A stretch of DNA of 64,000 nucleotides from Candidatus Gastranaerophilales bacterium (GCA_900767135.1 CAAFYU010000067.1:25752-89751), one strand, 5' to 3'; counted from the first letter of the stretch, positions 44,237 to 52,881 are shown. Notes: generated from the letters alone by a model not told the origin. Program-made: numbers and translations.

Positions 44237-45040
44237 ATGACAAATAAAAACAACAGACCAATAGCTTTTTTTGACTCAGGTGTAGGCGGATTGACCGTTT
44301 TTTCGAAAGTAAAAAAACTTCTTCCGAACGAAAATTATTTATATTTTGGCGATACCAAAAACATGCCTTATGGTGAAAAAACAGAAGATGAATTAATCTG
44401 TTTTGCCGACAGGATATTTCGTTTTTTTGAAAAACAAAATGCAAAAGCTGTTGTTATGGCGTGTAATACCTCTTCTGCTGTGACTTATGAGAAGTTGAAA
44501 AACAATTATAATTTCAAAATTTACCCTATTATTCAATCTGTTTGTGAATCTTTGGCAAATCTTGATGGAGTAAAAAATCTTGGGATAATTGCAACACCGG
44601 CGACAATTAATTCGCATGCATATTCAAAAGGGGTAAAAAAATATAATTCTGATATGAATATATTTGAGTTAGCAGCCCCAGAATGGGTCCGGATTGTTGA
44701 AGAACACAGGATTAATGACCCTCAAAGTCAAAGTCAAATAAAAAATATACTCAATATAATGGCTGAAAATCAACCTGATAAAATCGTGCTGGCATGTACT
44801 CATTATCCTTATTTGTTAGATGTTTTGAAAAAATACATGCCTGCTGAAACTTTTATTGATCCATCAGTGTTTTTTGCACAAAATATAAAGAAAGATTTGA
44901 CAAAAAATGGCTTGTTGGGTGATAAATTTGAGTATGAAAAGTTTTTTGTCAGCTCAAATCCTGAAAACTTTAAAGTTGCATCAGAATTATTCTATAAGCT
45001 GGACAAATTGCCTGAACTAACTAGCTTGGTAGTGAGCTGA
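44237..45040 (+). CDS. murI: Glutamate racemase
   Basis: 267 residues, normal length. FFDSGVGGLTV at the N-terminus, VMACNTSSA with the first catalytic Cys (Cys76), and LACTHYPYL with the second Cys, interconvert L- and D-Glu for peptidoglycan. It is in an operon with amiC. Its last 24 bp overlap the 3' end of the convergent gene at 45017, without an intervening terminator. Confidence 0.96.
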   Translation: MTNKNNRPIAFFDSGVGGLTVFSKVKKLLPNENYLYFGDTKNMPYGEKTEDELICFADRIFRFFEKQNAKAVVMACNTSSAVTYEKLKNNYNFKIYPIIQSVCESLANLDGVKNLGIIATPATINSHAYSKGVKKYNSDMNIFELAAPEWVRIVEEHRINDPQSQSQIKNILNIMAENQPDKIVLACTHYPYLLDVLKKYMPAETFIDPSVFFAQNIKKDLTKNGLLGDKFEYEKFFVSSNPENFKVASELFYKLDKLPELTSLVVS

Positions 45041-46765
45041 GCCTTTGCCAAATACAGCTTCATACATTGCGACTTCTTTTTGAATTCTTTTAGGAGTTGC
45101 GTTTTTGTATGGAGGAATGTAGGCGTATAGACTGTCAGGAATATTAACCCCAATACTTTTTGCCAGTTCTATTTCTTGTTTTACATATCTTAAATCTGCA
45201 AGTATATCTTGATCAGAATATGAGTATGTATGTCCGTTTATATTTTTGTCAGTTCTAGAATATTGTCGGAGTAAAGCAGAAGGTAATGTACAATTGTGTT
45301 CATTATTATAGTAGCACATTGTATTTCTTATATTGTTATATGTAAGAGCTCTAATATTTGCAGTTTTGTGTAATCTACTCCGTTTTACAAGAACTCTTGC
45401 ATCATCTGGTACATTGGGATTTCTTGCAGGATCTTCTGCTCTATTTCCTGGAACTCTATATGAATAACTTACATGTTTTAATTTCTTAGGCTTTGGAGCA
45501 GCTGGAGCCGATGGAGTTGATGGTTTATTCCCATGTGATACATTAGGTTGTTTAACTCGTCTATTCACTTTATCCGGAGAAGTTCTTTTGGTAGGAGTGT
45601 GTTTTGGGTGTCCTGTTGCAGCCGGGTGTGTTGGTTTTGTAGTGTTATGTTTTGGAACACTTCTCTTTGTAGATTTGGAATTTGGAGTATGGTTGTTAGT
45701 TTTACTAGGACTATTCGGGGGGGGGGCAACTGTGCCGGCATTGTGAGGTTTGCCGATATGTGCTTTGTGCGGCTCATTTTGTGGTGGAGTTGCAGGTGGA
45801 ACAACTTCGTTTTCAGTAGTTTCTTCGCCCGGAAGTTTTTCAACCTGTTGCATTTTGCCGTCAATATTTTGGAAATACTGCTTTGTTCCATCAACTAATG
45901 TCTTCTCATTTGTCAACGGTTCTCCGGTTTCAGGATTAAGTTTAATTTCTTCTGTTATAATGTTGTCTTTGATTTTGGCTCCTGTATATTCTATTGTTTG
46001 ACCGGAAACCTTATTATCGTCATTGTAGTGAAATTCTGTTGATTTGCAAGAGTTCGGATCGCTGTTGAAATATTCAACAACTCTTTGTGGCACAGCTTTC
46101 CCCATAACTTGTTTATATATTGTAGTTTCAACATCATTTCCATGAGTAGTTGTTTTTGAGTTCAAATTTCCATTAAACCAGTCATAGGAAGTCGTTGTTA
46201 CATCGTTACCTTTTCTTATTGTTGTTTTATATGGAGTATTTTTATCCCCATTCAAATAAGTGGTTTCTTCAACAGTTTGCTTGTCTGCTGATGTTTTTAT
46301 GGTTTTATCAATTTTGGATTTATCTCCGTTTATGTAAAAAGTTTCTTCTGTTGAATTATCTTCAAGTTGTGAAATTTCACCTCTAAGTGTTCCGTCCTTT
46401 GTATAGTTTGAAGTTTCTCCATCTCCTGTTTGGACAGAATACGTATTGTCGACAGTTGCCGCAAGTTCAGTATTTTTAATTTCTCTTAGTTGTTTTAAGG
46501 CAGAACGAATTTCTCGTCTATTACCTTCAAGCCCCATAGCACGAGCTTCTTTGATTGATAATTTGCGATTGTCATTAGAATCTGCTTCTTGTGTTAATTT
46601 CTCAATGTCTGTTGAAAAGATTATAGCATCTTCTTTATACCCTTTGCTTTTGAAAAAATTAAACAAAAGTTCATTATCTTTTAGTGCCTCCAATGGAATT
46701 CCATTAGTACTAAATTTTTGAGTTGGATTGGGTGTTCCTGTTATTCTTATTGGATTTTCACTCAT
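45017..46765 (-). CDS. Repeat and Pro-rich protein with EF-hand loop and poly-C tract
   Basis: 582 residues, family not recognised. D62-S-N-D-N-R-K-L-S-I-K-E73 is a canonical EF-hand calcium loop. Residues 110-250 hold imperfect repeats around TYLNGDKNTPYKTT and NGDKSKIDKT. A Pro/Thr/Lys/Asn-rich linker spans ~325-430, within which ten C residues (45717-45726) encode PPP. The C-terminal 130 residues form a separate domain with TYNNIRNTMCYYNNEHNC. It lacks a signal peptide. An SD (AAAGGCAG) precedes the ATG. It could be a surface or effector protein, but that is inferred. Confidence 0.72.
   Translation of the reverse strand: MSENPIRITGTPNPTQKFSTNGIPLEALKDNELLFNFFKSKGYKEDAIIFSTDIEKLTQEADSNDNRKLSIKEARAMGLEGNRREIRSALKQLREIKNTELAATVDNTYSVQTGDGETSNYTKDGTLRGEISQLEDNSTEETFYINGDKSKIDKTIKTSADKQTVEETTYLNGDKNTPYKTTIRKGNDVTTTSYDWFNGNLNSKTTTHGNDVETTIYKQVMGKAVPQRVVEYFNSDPNSCKSTEFHYNDDNKVSGQTIEYTGAKIKDNIITEEIKLNPETGEPLTNEKTLVDGTKQYFQNIDGKMQQVEKLPGEETTENEVVPPATPPQNEPHKAHIGKPHNAGTVAPPPNSPSKTNNHTPNSKSTKRSVPKHNTTKPTHPAATGHPKHTPTKRTSPDKVNRRVKQPNVSHGNKPSTPSAPAAPKPKKLKHVSYSYRVPGNRAEDPARNPNVPDDARVLVKRSRLHKTANIRALTYNNIRNTMCYYNNEHNCTLPSALLRQYSRTDKNINGHTYSYSDQDILADLRYVKQEIELAKSIGVNIPDSLYAYIPPYKNATPKRIQKEVAMYEAVFGKGSAHYQAS
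45717..45726 (-). repeat. Ten-base poly-C (poly-G on plus strand) homopolymer in coding sequence
   Basis: The longest G/C homopolymer seen in an AT-rich region, inside the Pro-rich linker of the 582-aa protein at about residue 348. Slippage by one base moves translation into a frame that ends at 45565, removing the C-terminal 230 residues. Confidence 0.8.
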
Positions 46766-46843
46766 AAATTCTGCCTTTCTTTCACACGAACCTCTTTATG
46801 TGTCGGCAATTTTGGCAAAAACTTTAATTTTATTCGATAAATA

Positions 46844-47821
46844 TTAACAATTTTTTACAATATAATCTAAACAGTCTTTGTATGTTGGCATTTCAACTAT
46901 CTTGTTTGAAATATTGTTAGCAGAAACATTTAATTCAGTTGAATTTTCTTTGATTGCAAAAACCTTAATCCCTCGTTTTATTGCCTCAAAAACAGGAGTT
47001 GAGCCTAGTGCATCATAAGGCATAACAAGATAATCTAAATCGTCTATTGAAATCCCTTCTGTTGTAGAAATAATAGGAGCGTTGTTAAGTCCGATTAGAA
47101 TACATGGTAAAAAAGTCGGTGTAATGTATTCTGACGCTGCTTTCCCATCAACCAAATCAGGATATATTTGATAATCTACGAATGCGGGAGAGTGAGCACA
47201 TGGAACTTGTAATTCTTTTGAAATATAATGAGAAATTATTGCCTCAACTCCTCCGACAGGGTCCACCCCAAGTCCTTGTGAATAATTTGGGTTATCATCT
47301 TCCGGTTCTTCAAAAAGACAAACAATTGCAATCGCATTGCAACCTTCTTTTAGTAAGGCTCTTGAAGTATTTAATAATGTTTGTGGATTTGTGAGTGTGC
47401 CGGTTGAAATTCCACTTTCTTCTACATTGAATTTTACACCGACTTCTTCGTCAGTAACTTTGTAAGTTGCAGTATCTATACCATATACACATTTTACGGC
47501 ATTCATTGTATTTAAATGTACATTCAAAACATCTTGTGGAATTGCTTTGTCAAAAACTATGCCGATTTTGTTGTTATGAGAAGGTGAAAGCTTTATATTT
47601 CCTTTGAAAAACTCATCAATAGAATATCCTTCAACATAAAGCATATTGTCGCTTATGCCGGAAAAGCAACCTGCGTTTACGACATTTGGGTTCACAATAA
47701 GTTTTGAAATTTTTGCAAATTCTTTTGCATAACAACTTGCATCGCCGGCGTATCCGCCAATTGACGCTCCAATTCCTGTTGGAACAATAAATGCTCCTAA
47801 TCTTTCACCGTTTTTTAACAT
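46844..47821 (-). CDS. DUF3326 domain protein
   Basis: 325 residues matching the DUF3326 family, which I know mainly from cyanobacteria and plants: PTGIGASIGGYAGDASCYAKEFAKI at the N-terminus, NPNVVNAGCFSGI, and GGVEAIISHYISK, with PTFLPCILIGLNNAP in the C-terminal half. The molecular function is unknown. No membrane segment or signal peptide is seen. Conservation of the family supports a cyanobacteria-related host. It is transcribed apart from the upstream 582-aa gene, which lies in the same direction 79 bp away. Confidence 0.88.
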   Translation of the reverse strand: MLKNGERLGAFIVPTGIGASIGGYAGDASCYAKEFAKISKLIVNPNVVNAGCFSGISDNMLYVEGYSIDEFFKGNIKLSPSHNNKIGIVFDKAIPQDVLNVHLNTMNAVKCVYGIDTATYKVTDEEVGVKFNVEESGISTGTLTNPQTLLNTSRALLKEGCNAIAIVCLFEEPEDDNPNYSQGLGVDPVGGVEAIISHYISKELQVPCAHSPAFVDYQIYPDLVDGKAASEYITPTFLPCILIGLNNAPIISTTEGISIDDLDYLVMPYDALGSTPVFEAIKRGIKVFAIKENSTELNVSANNISNKIVEMPTYKDCLDYIVKNC

Positions 47822-47833
47822 ACATTAATATTA

Positions 47834-47866
47834 CAACAAAAAAAGCAACCCGAAGATTGCTTTTTA
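47834..47866 (-). terminator. Terminator after the coiled-coil gene
   Basis: On the minus strand AAAAAGCAA / TTGCTTTTT with loop TCTTCGGG and a T-run into the DUF3326 start region. Confidence 0.75.
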
Positions 47867-47884
47867 AATATTTGTTTAGACTTC

Positions 47885-48274
47885 TTATTGAGAAACTCCG
47901 CCATAAGAGAAGTCGTTTTTGATGTTTGTTTGAAGCAACTTAGTCCAAGTTGATTCAAAAGTTGTAATTTCATTTAATTGTGTTTCAAGATTATTTTTTT
48001 CAACTTCCAACTCGCTTTCCCAAGAATTTAGGTTTGCAAGTTTAAGTTCATGATCTTGTTGCAATTGTTCTACGAGCAACTCATATGTATCTTGATCTTC
48101 TTCATAATAATTGTAGTAGATATCGTCCATCTTTGTGTTGTATAGAGATTGCTCTTGTGCTGTTTGCTTAGATGAATTCAACAAATCCATCATATTAGTT
48201 GATAGTTTGTCGTTGATTAAAGCTTTTTGTTTTGTGTAAAGTAACAATGTGTCGTGAATATTTGAAATAGCCAT
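47885..48274 (-). CDS. Coiled-coil protein (129 aa)
   Basis: Start at the ATG at 48274, with GAGGA 8 nt upstream; an earlier in-frame ATG lacks an SD. The protein is almost all helix with Gln/Glu/Leu/Asn heptads (LLVEQLQQDHELKLANLNSW, then LEVEKNNLETQLNEI). No signal or membrane segment. Its promoter (GAAATC, 17 nt, TTTATATA) resembles those of the lineage-specific proteins. The 129-aa length and pattern resemble small secretion-system or filament proteins, but I cannot assign a family. Confidence 0.65.
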   Translation of the reverse strand: MAISNIHDTLLLYTKQKALINDKLSTNMMDLLNSSKQTAQEQSLYNTKMDDIYYNYYEEDQDTYELLVEQLQQDHELKLANLNSWESELEVEKNNLETQLNEITTFESTWTKLLQTNIKNDFSYGGVSQ

Positions 48275-48304
48275 CGTTCTTGTCCTCTTCTTATACTCTC
48301 TGTA

Positions 48305-48337
48305 CATATATAAACAATTTTGAAAAGTTCGGATTTC
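48305..48337 (-). promoter_or_regulatory. Putative GAAAT/TTTATATA-type promoter of the coiled-coil gene
   Basis: On the minus strand GAAATC (48337-48332), 17 nt, TTTATATATG (48314-48305), followed by TACAGAGAG. The 59693 gene has GAAATT, 17 nt, TTTATATAA, then TGTACAC and GAGAG. Confidence 0.4.
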
Positions 48338-48377
48338 AACAAGTGGGTGTTTTGTTACAAAAGTTAATAAACGGTGG

Positions 48378-48422
48378 GTGATAAGACGTTAAGACTATAA
48401 GACGATAGGTTGTATAGGTTAT
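48378..48422. repeat. Tandem degenerate octamer array (TAAGACGT type)
   Basis: Octamers TAAGACGT, TAAGACTA, TAAGACGA and a less regular continuation with TAGGTTGTA. It is directly followed by the GTAGG inverted repeat at 48432. Confidence 0.5.
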
Positions 48423-48431
48423 AAAATAACA

Positions 48432-48557
48432 GTAGGTCGGCATTGCGAAATTGCGGACGAGTGGCTAACTCGGGGAGCGAGGAACGAAATTCATATCTGC
48501 GACAGCAATATGAATGGCAGTTCCGAGCGAGAAGCAATTTCAAGACGCCAAGCCGAC
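48432..48557. repeat. 126-bp imperfect inverted repeat with GTAGGTCGGC head
   Basis: GTCGGC..ATTGCGAAATTGC at the left end is complementary to GCAATTTC..GCCGAC at the right end; an inner hairpin ATTCATAT / ATATGAAT and GGAAC / GTTCC stems nest inside. The first 15 bases match the repeat in the permease gene at 19247. The layout suggests a MITE/REP-type element. No coding potential. Confidence 0.6.
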
Positions 48558-48574
48558 AAAATAGATTTTACAAA

Positions 48575-48606
48575 GAAAAAAGACGGGGTTGCGATCCAAA
48601 CCCGTC
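48575..48606 (-). terminator. Terminator downstream of the 107-aa gene
   Basis: On the minus strand GACGGGTT / AACCCCGTC (one bulge) followed by TTTTTTC. It lies 170 bp past the stop at 48775; I see no gene in 48607-48774. Confidence 0.65.
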
Positions 48607-48774
48607 ACGCTTATGAATTATATATGTATTGTTGGTTTTAATTCTCTCTTCAAGAGCTCTCTCTTATATTATTAATATGCCACAAAACTAATTCTTTATA
48701 ACTATATGTAACGAAATATTACTAATTCTTTGGTATTAGTTTTGAAAAATCGCAGCCAATAGAATTAATCAATT

Positions 48775-49098
48775 TTAATTGTTCGAACGATTTTCTTCTT
48801 CTTTGACAAAATTTACAAGCTCTTCAAGGTGTTTATCCTCAATAGAGTTGATAAGTTCGGTCACTGATTGGATTTTTTTCAGAGCAAAACCTGTTTCTGC
48901 AAGAAGAACGCAATCGTTACAAAGTCTATATCCTTCATATTCGATTGAGCCTGCAAGACATTTGTTTTGTCCACAACAATCACAGTCAAAGAATTCTTCT
49001 GCTATATCTGGATTGTCCTCTAAATCGTCAATTCGCATTTGTTCAACAACTTGTGACATCTCTTCTATTATTTCGTGTTCTGATTTTTCTTGTGTCAT
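48775..49098 (-). CDS. Small acidic protein with Cys-rich zinc-ribbon-like centre
   Basis: 107 residues. Acidic helices (MTQEKSEHEIIEEMSQVVEQM) flank a central Cys cluster DCDCCGQNKCL and CNDCV (five to six Cys between about residues 39 and 63), suggesting one zinc site. It does not match a family I know. It lies 13 bp downstream of pdxJ on the same strand, so it is probably in the murT-pdxJ operon. Confidence 0.7.
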   Translation of the reverse strand: MTQEKSEHEIIEEMSQVVEQMRIDDLEDNPDIAEEFFDCDCCGQNKCLAGSIEYEGYRLCNDCVLLAETGFALKKIQSVTELINSIEDKHLEELVNFVKEEENRSNN

Positions 49099-49110
49099 TT
49101 TTTTTACCTT

Positions 49111-49821
49111 TTACTCGATTAAACTTTTCATTTTCCCAACAGCTTCTGCCAGCCCTGTAAATACTGCACGAGAAATAATGCTGTGTCCGATATTTAGTTC
49201 ATGTAAACCTTCTATTTCGTGCATTCTGTGAACATTTTCATAGTTCAAACCATGACCGGCATTAACTTTTAAGCCTAGACTTTGAGCAAGTTCTGCGGAT
49301 TTTTTCAGCTTTTGAAATTCTTCTTCCTCTTCTTTATATCCAAAACTTTCAGCATAAGCACCTGTGTGCATTTCAATAAATTGTGCACCTGTTTTGGCAG
49401 ATGCTTTTACTTGTTCTTCGTCAGGATCAATGAATAGGCTCACGATAATTCCGGCATCAAGTAGCGGTTTTATAAACTCTGTAACTTTATCAAGTTGTCC
49501 TGCAACATCAAGTCCGCCTTCTGTTGTAACTTCTTGACGCTTTTCAGGTACAAGACAGATGGAATAAGGCTTTACGTCAAGTGCGATTGCTTGAATATCA
49601 TCTGCCATTGCCATTTCAAGGTTTAGACGAGTTTTTAGTGTATTAATTAGAGCATAAACATCTTCATCTTTAATGTGTCGTCTATCTTCTCGCAAGTGTG
49701 TTGTAATTGATGTTGCTCCGTTTTGTTCTGCAATTTCTGCGGCTTTTTCAACGCTAGGTTCTACTCCGCCTCTTGCGTTTCTAAGTGTTGCTACGTGATC
49801 TATATTTACTCCTAATAACAT
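49111..49821 (-). CDS. pdxJ: Pyridoxine 5'-phosphate synthase
   Basis: 236 residues, usual size. LGVNIDHVATLRNARGG is the family start; ITTHLREDRRHI, LEMAMADDIQAIA, VCLVPE-like ICLVPEKRQEVTTEGG, and VNAGHGLNYENV complete the active-site set. It forms pyridoxine 5'-phosphate from 1-deoxyxylulose 5-phosphate and 3-amino-2-oxopropyl phosphate. It starts 2 bp after the murT stop. Confidence 0.95.
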   Translation of the reverse strand: MLLGVNIDHVATLRNARGGVEPSVEKAAEIAEQNGATSITTHLREDRRHIKDEDVYALINTLKTRLNLEMAMADDIQAIALDVKPYSICLVPEKRQEVTTEGGLDVAGQLDKVTEFIKPLLDAGIIVSLFIDPDEEQVKASAKTGAQFIEMHTGAYAESFGYKEEEEEFQKLKKSAELAQSLGLKVNAGHGLNYENVHRMHEIEGLHELNIGHSIISRAVFTGLAEAVGKMKSLIE

Positions 49822-49823
49822 TT

Positions 49824-51149
49824 TTACCTCTTTTCGTTGCTAATTTTTAATAATGCTGTATATGACGGTAAAATAGTTGTTTTTCCGTCTTTTGTAGCCA
49901 TATCGATGGCTTTTTTTATGTTTGGTTCAATAATGATTTTTTCTTGCGGAATTCCGGCGTATTTAAGACGAGTTGCCATATCGTTTGCTCGAATTCCAGA
50001 TGTAATAACAAGTTTTTTAGCACCTTTAAGTTGTTCAAAATCGCTGTCCCAAAGCCAAGAAATATCCCTGCCGTCTGCATAATTGTCATTTATTGCAACA
50101 ACAATATTGGAATTTAAGTCGACGGTTTTTAGAACTTCGCTTGCACCTGTCGGATTTTTAATAAGTTGAATAGTCGCTGGATTTCCGTTTATTAATCTTG
50201 TTTCGGTTCTTCCAAAAATGGCATGGTATGAATTTAATGCTTTTTGAATTTCTTGTTGATTAAGCCCTTCTTCAAATGCCAAAGCAATTGCTGCAAGCGC
50301 ATTATATGCATTGTAAAGCCCTGCAAGATTTACGGTGAATTCAAAATCAAGCCCTTTGTTTTTCACTCTTATAACCGAGTGGTCATTGAAAACTTTTACA
50401 TCTGCCGGATAGTCGCAAGTGTGGCGTTTGTAACCGCATTTCGGGCAATAATAGTGTCCTTCTTGTGCAAAAAATTGTTTTGAATATTCTAATGGTTCGC
50501 CACAAATACAATTAAAAGCTTCAGCCGGAGCATTTGATTTATGCTCATAATTACAGTCATATTCCACGTTTTCAAATCCGTAATAAACTGCATATTTAGT
50601 TTTGTCAAAGGTTGCAACAAGCGGATCGTCTGCATTTAAAATAAGCTTTAAATCAGAGTTTTTGCTGATTGCATTCTGTATAAATCCTGCTGTTGTGTTA
50701 AGTTCGCCATATCTGTCAAGTTGATCTCTAAAAAGGTTTGTCACAACAAGATAATCTGATTTCATATAGTCATAAAGCTTTGTTAAATAAGCCTCATCTG
50801 ATTCTATCACTGCATAATCAAAACGTTTAAGAGGTTTTACATTTAGTGCAAATACATTTGCAACGCCTGTGAGCATGTTCGCTCCCTTCAAGTTGTGGAT
50901 AACTTTTTGGTTTGCAGTTTCTAAAATATGTGCGATAATCCCTGATGTTGTAGATTTTCCGTTTGTACCGGTGATTGTTATAACATCTTTTTGTACATAT
51001 TTTCTGCAAAAGCTTAAAAAATCAGGACAAATTTTAAGTGTCATCATACCGACAAATGATGTTCCTGATGAACGGTTTAAAAGCCTTATTGTAATGTATG
51101 CACAACGTGCGAGTATAAGTGATAAATAAAATTTCAATATCCTAATCAT
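49824..51149 (-). CDS. murT: Lipid II isoglutaminyl synthase, MurT-type ligase subunit
   Basis: 441 residues from the ATG at 51149, with AAGGA 6 nt upstream. Mur ligase middle domain: GTNGKST at 61-67, DYAVIESDEAYL, and NLFRDQLDRYGE. A four-Cys zinc insert (CICGEPLEYS, then CPKCGYKR) lies near 210-235. The C-terminal DUF1727 domain carries FGRTETRL, NPTGASEVLK and INDNYADGRDISWLWD. With GatD it amidates D-Glu of lipid II; gatD is not next to it here. A hydrophobic N-terminal 40 residues may bind membrane. Confidence 0.9.
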   Translation of the reverse strand: MIRILKFYLSLILARCAYITIRLLNRSSGTSFVGMMTLKICPDFLSFCRKYVQKDVITITGTNGKSTTSGIIAHILETANQKVIHNLKGANMLTGVANVFALNVKPLKRFDYAVIESDEAYLTKLYDYMKSDYLVVTNLFRDQLDRYGELNTTAGFIQNAISKNSDLKLILNADDPLVATFDKTKYAVYYGFENVEYDCNYEHKSNAPAEAFNCICGEPLEYSKQFFAQEGHYYCPKCGYKRHTCDYPADVKVFNDHSVIRVKNKGLDFEFTVNLAGLYNAYNALAAIALAFEEGLNQQEIQKALNSYHAIFGRTETRLINGNPATIQLIKNPTGASEVLKTVDLNSNIVVAINDNYADGRDISWLWDSDFEQLKGAKKLVITSGIRANDMATRLKYAGIPQEKIIIEPNIKKAIDMATKDGKTTILPSYTALLKISNEKR

Positions 51150-51217
51150 AAATAGTCCTTTTAGACGTATTCTAAATCTTCCTCTCATATTATAATATAA
51201 TACAAAAGACAGGAAAA

Positions 51218-51577
51218 ATGTATATATTTATCGGAATAATTTTTATATCAGAAATAATAATTGCTCATTTTATAATCTCAAATTTAATAAAATGGGATAG
51301 AAAAGTGCGATACTACAACGCTTGCGTGGAGTCGTTTAACCCGCTGTTACAAACATGTATGCAGTATGGAAGATGTTTGGTTGCATCTTTTAAAAACTCT
51401 TTTGAAAAAATAATTGCTTATGTTAAGAAGAAGCATGAACAATTTGTCACAAAAATTATTTTTGCGGTAGCAATTTATTCAGTGCTGATATTGTTTAGGG
51501 TTAAAACTAAAAAAGTACAGAAAATATATAAATTGGTAGGTGTAATTAAGGATTTAGTTTTAGAGTTAGCGGTTTAA
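51218..51577 (+). CDS. Small two-helix membrane protein
   Basis: 119 residues, family not recognised. Transmembrane segments at about 1-22 and 80-97 (KIIFAVAIYSVLILF) with a basic region between them containing Cys residues at 36, 46 and 52. AGGAAA provides the SD. It lies 13 bp or so before the pilC-like gene and might be co-transcribed with it, but a role in piliation is only suggested by position. Confidence 0.6.
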   Translation: MYIFIGIIFISEIIIAHFIISNLIKWDRKVRYYNACVESFNPLLQTCMQYGRCLVASFKNSFEKIIAYVKKKHEQFVTKIIFAVAIYSVLILFRVKTKKVQKIYKLVGVIKDLVLELAV

Positions 51578-51599
51578 TTTATAGGAATAGTTGGAGATT

Positions 51600-52838
51600 A
51601 TGGCAAAATTTCAATATAAAGCGTTAAAAAACCAAAAAGAGTTTATAGAAGGTGAAATAGAAGCTACCACTCTACGAGAGGCGAGGCAAAAGATTGTTGC
51701 ATTAGGTTTTTTGCCAACAAATGTTTATGAGGAAAATTTAATTCAAGACAATCTTGTTGAACCGAATCAAATTGTTCAGACGAACGGAAAAAGGGTAAAA
51801 AGATTATCTTTGAACGAAAAGATCTGGTTTACATCAGAATTAGAAACTTTGTTATGTGCTGGAATTCCTATTCAAGAAGCGTTAGAAACAGTAGAGAGAA
51901 ATTCTGCAAGTTTAAAGGTTCAATCAATTTGTATGAATGTAAGGCAAGCTATTAATTCCGGAAATACATTTGCACAAAGCATGGAAAAACTTTATTCAAA
52001 AGTATTTGGTCCGGTCTATATTGGACTTATAAAGGCCGGAGAGTCTTCGGGAGAACTTGATGAAACACTCATAAGAATGTTAGTTATTTTGAACAAAGAG
52101 GCAAAAATTCTGGACAAAATAAAAAGTGCTTCGATTTATCCTTCAATTTTATTGGCACTGATGTTTGGTTTAATTATGCTATTTTCAGTTGTAATTTTTC
52201 CAAGATTTAATGCGTTTTTCTCGTTTACCGGTGGAGATATCCCACTATTTGCACAAACAGTATTCGGTTTTTGTGATTTCGTACACAGGTTCTGGTTGTT
52301 TTTAATTGTTGGTATTGTTGGAGCAATAACAGGTTTGCGTATGTTTATGAAAACCTATTCTTTTAAGAAAAAAATAGATGAAATTGTTTTGAAAATTCCT
52401 AAATTATCTGAATTTATAAATTATATAAACTTAGCTAATTATATGACGGTTTTACAAATAAGTTATGAAGCCGGAGTTCCTATTATTTCTTCACTTGAAC
52501 TTGCTCAAAAGACAGTTGGTAATATTATTTTAAAATCAAAACTTTCCAAGGTTATTGGTATTGTAAAAAAAGGAAATAGTCTGGTTGATGCTCTAAATTC
52601 TTCGCAAGTTGTTCCATCAGCATTGCTATCAATGATTGCGGCCGGAGAAAAATCAGGTACACTTGGTAAAATGTTGAAAGAAGTCGTGGACGTTATTGAT
52701 AAAAAAATAGATTTTGTATTAGAAGCATTGAGTAAGGCTTTTGAACCCATGATGATAATTGTTATGGGGGTGTGTGTCGGAATTTTTTTGATGGCATTTA
52801 TGCAAATGTATGTAGCCTCTCTTACTTCATTGTTTTAA
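51600..52838 (+). CDS. pilC: Type IV pilus/type II secretion inner-membrane protein (PilC/GspF)
   Basis: 412 residues from the ATG at 51600. Two T2SSF domains: the first (about 70-195) with FTSELETLLCAGIPIQEALE and LIKAGESSGELDETL, the second (about 275-395) with YMTVLQISYEAGVPIISSLELA and MIAAGEKSGTLGKML. Three transmembrane segments follow the pattern at 175, 220 and 385. It anchors the assembly ATPase of a pilus or secretion system. No pilB, pilT or pilin gene is in the window. A bidirectional terminator follows. Confidence 0.92.
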   Translation: MAKFQYKALKNQKEFIEGEIEATTLREARQKIVALGFLPTNVYEENLIQDNLVEPNQIVQTNGKRVKRLSLNEKIWFTSELETLLCAGIPIQEALETVERNSASLKVQSICMNVRQAINSGNTFAQSMEKLYSKVFGPVYIGLIKAGESSGELDETLIRMLVILNKEAKILDKIKSASIYPSILLALMFGLIMLFSVVIFPRFNAFFSFTGGDIPLFAQTVFGFCDFVHRFWLFLIVGIVGAITGLRMFMKTYSFKKKIDEIVLKIPKLSEFINYINLANYMTVLQISYEAGVPIISSLELAQKTVGNIILKSKLSKVIGIVKKGNSLVDALNSSQVVPSALLSMIAAGEKSGTLGKMLKEVVDVIDKKIDFVLEALSKAFEPMMIIVMGVCVGIFLMAFMQMYVASLTSLF

Positions 52839-52850
52839 TTTATAAAAATT

Positions 52851-52881
52851 TAAGCCTCTATATTGTATTCATAGAGGCTTA
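52851..52881. terminator. Bidirectional terminator between pilC and deoB
   Basis: Stem TAAGCCTCTAT / ATAGAGGCTTA with a 9-nt loop; on the minus strand it is followed by a run of T (AATTTTTA). Confidence 0.75.

Noticed and set aside
45565..45894. A separate minus-strand gene in the alternative frame
   Set aside because: It lies inside the 582-aa gene, lacks an SD and reads as the slippage frame of the poly-C tract.
48607..48774. A small gene in the interval after the 48432 repeat
   Set aside because: No ORF with an SD. Only short direct repeats of ACTAATTCTTT were seen.
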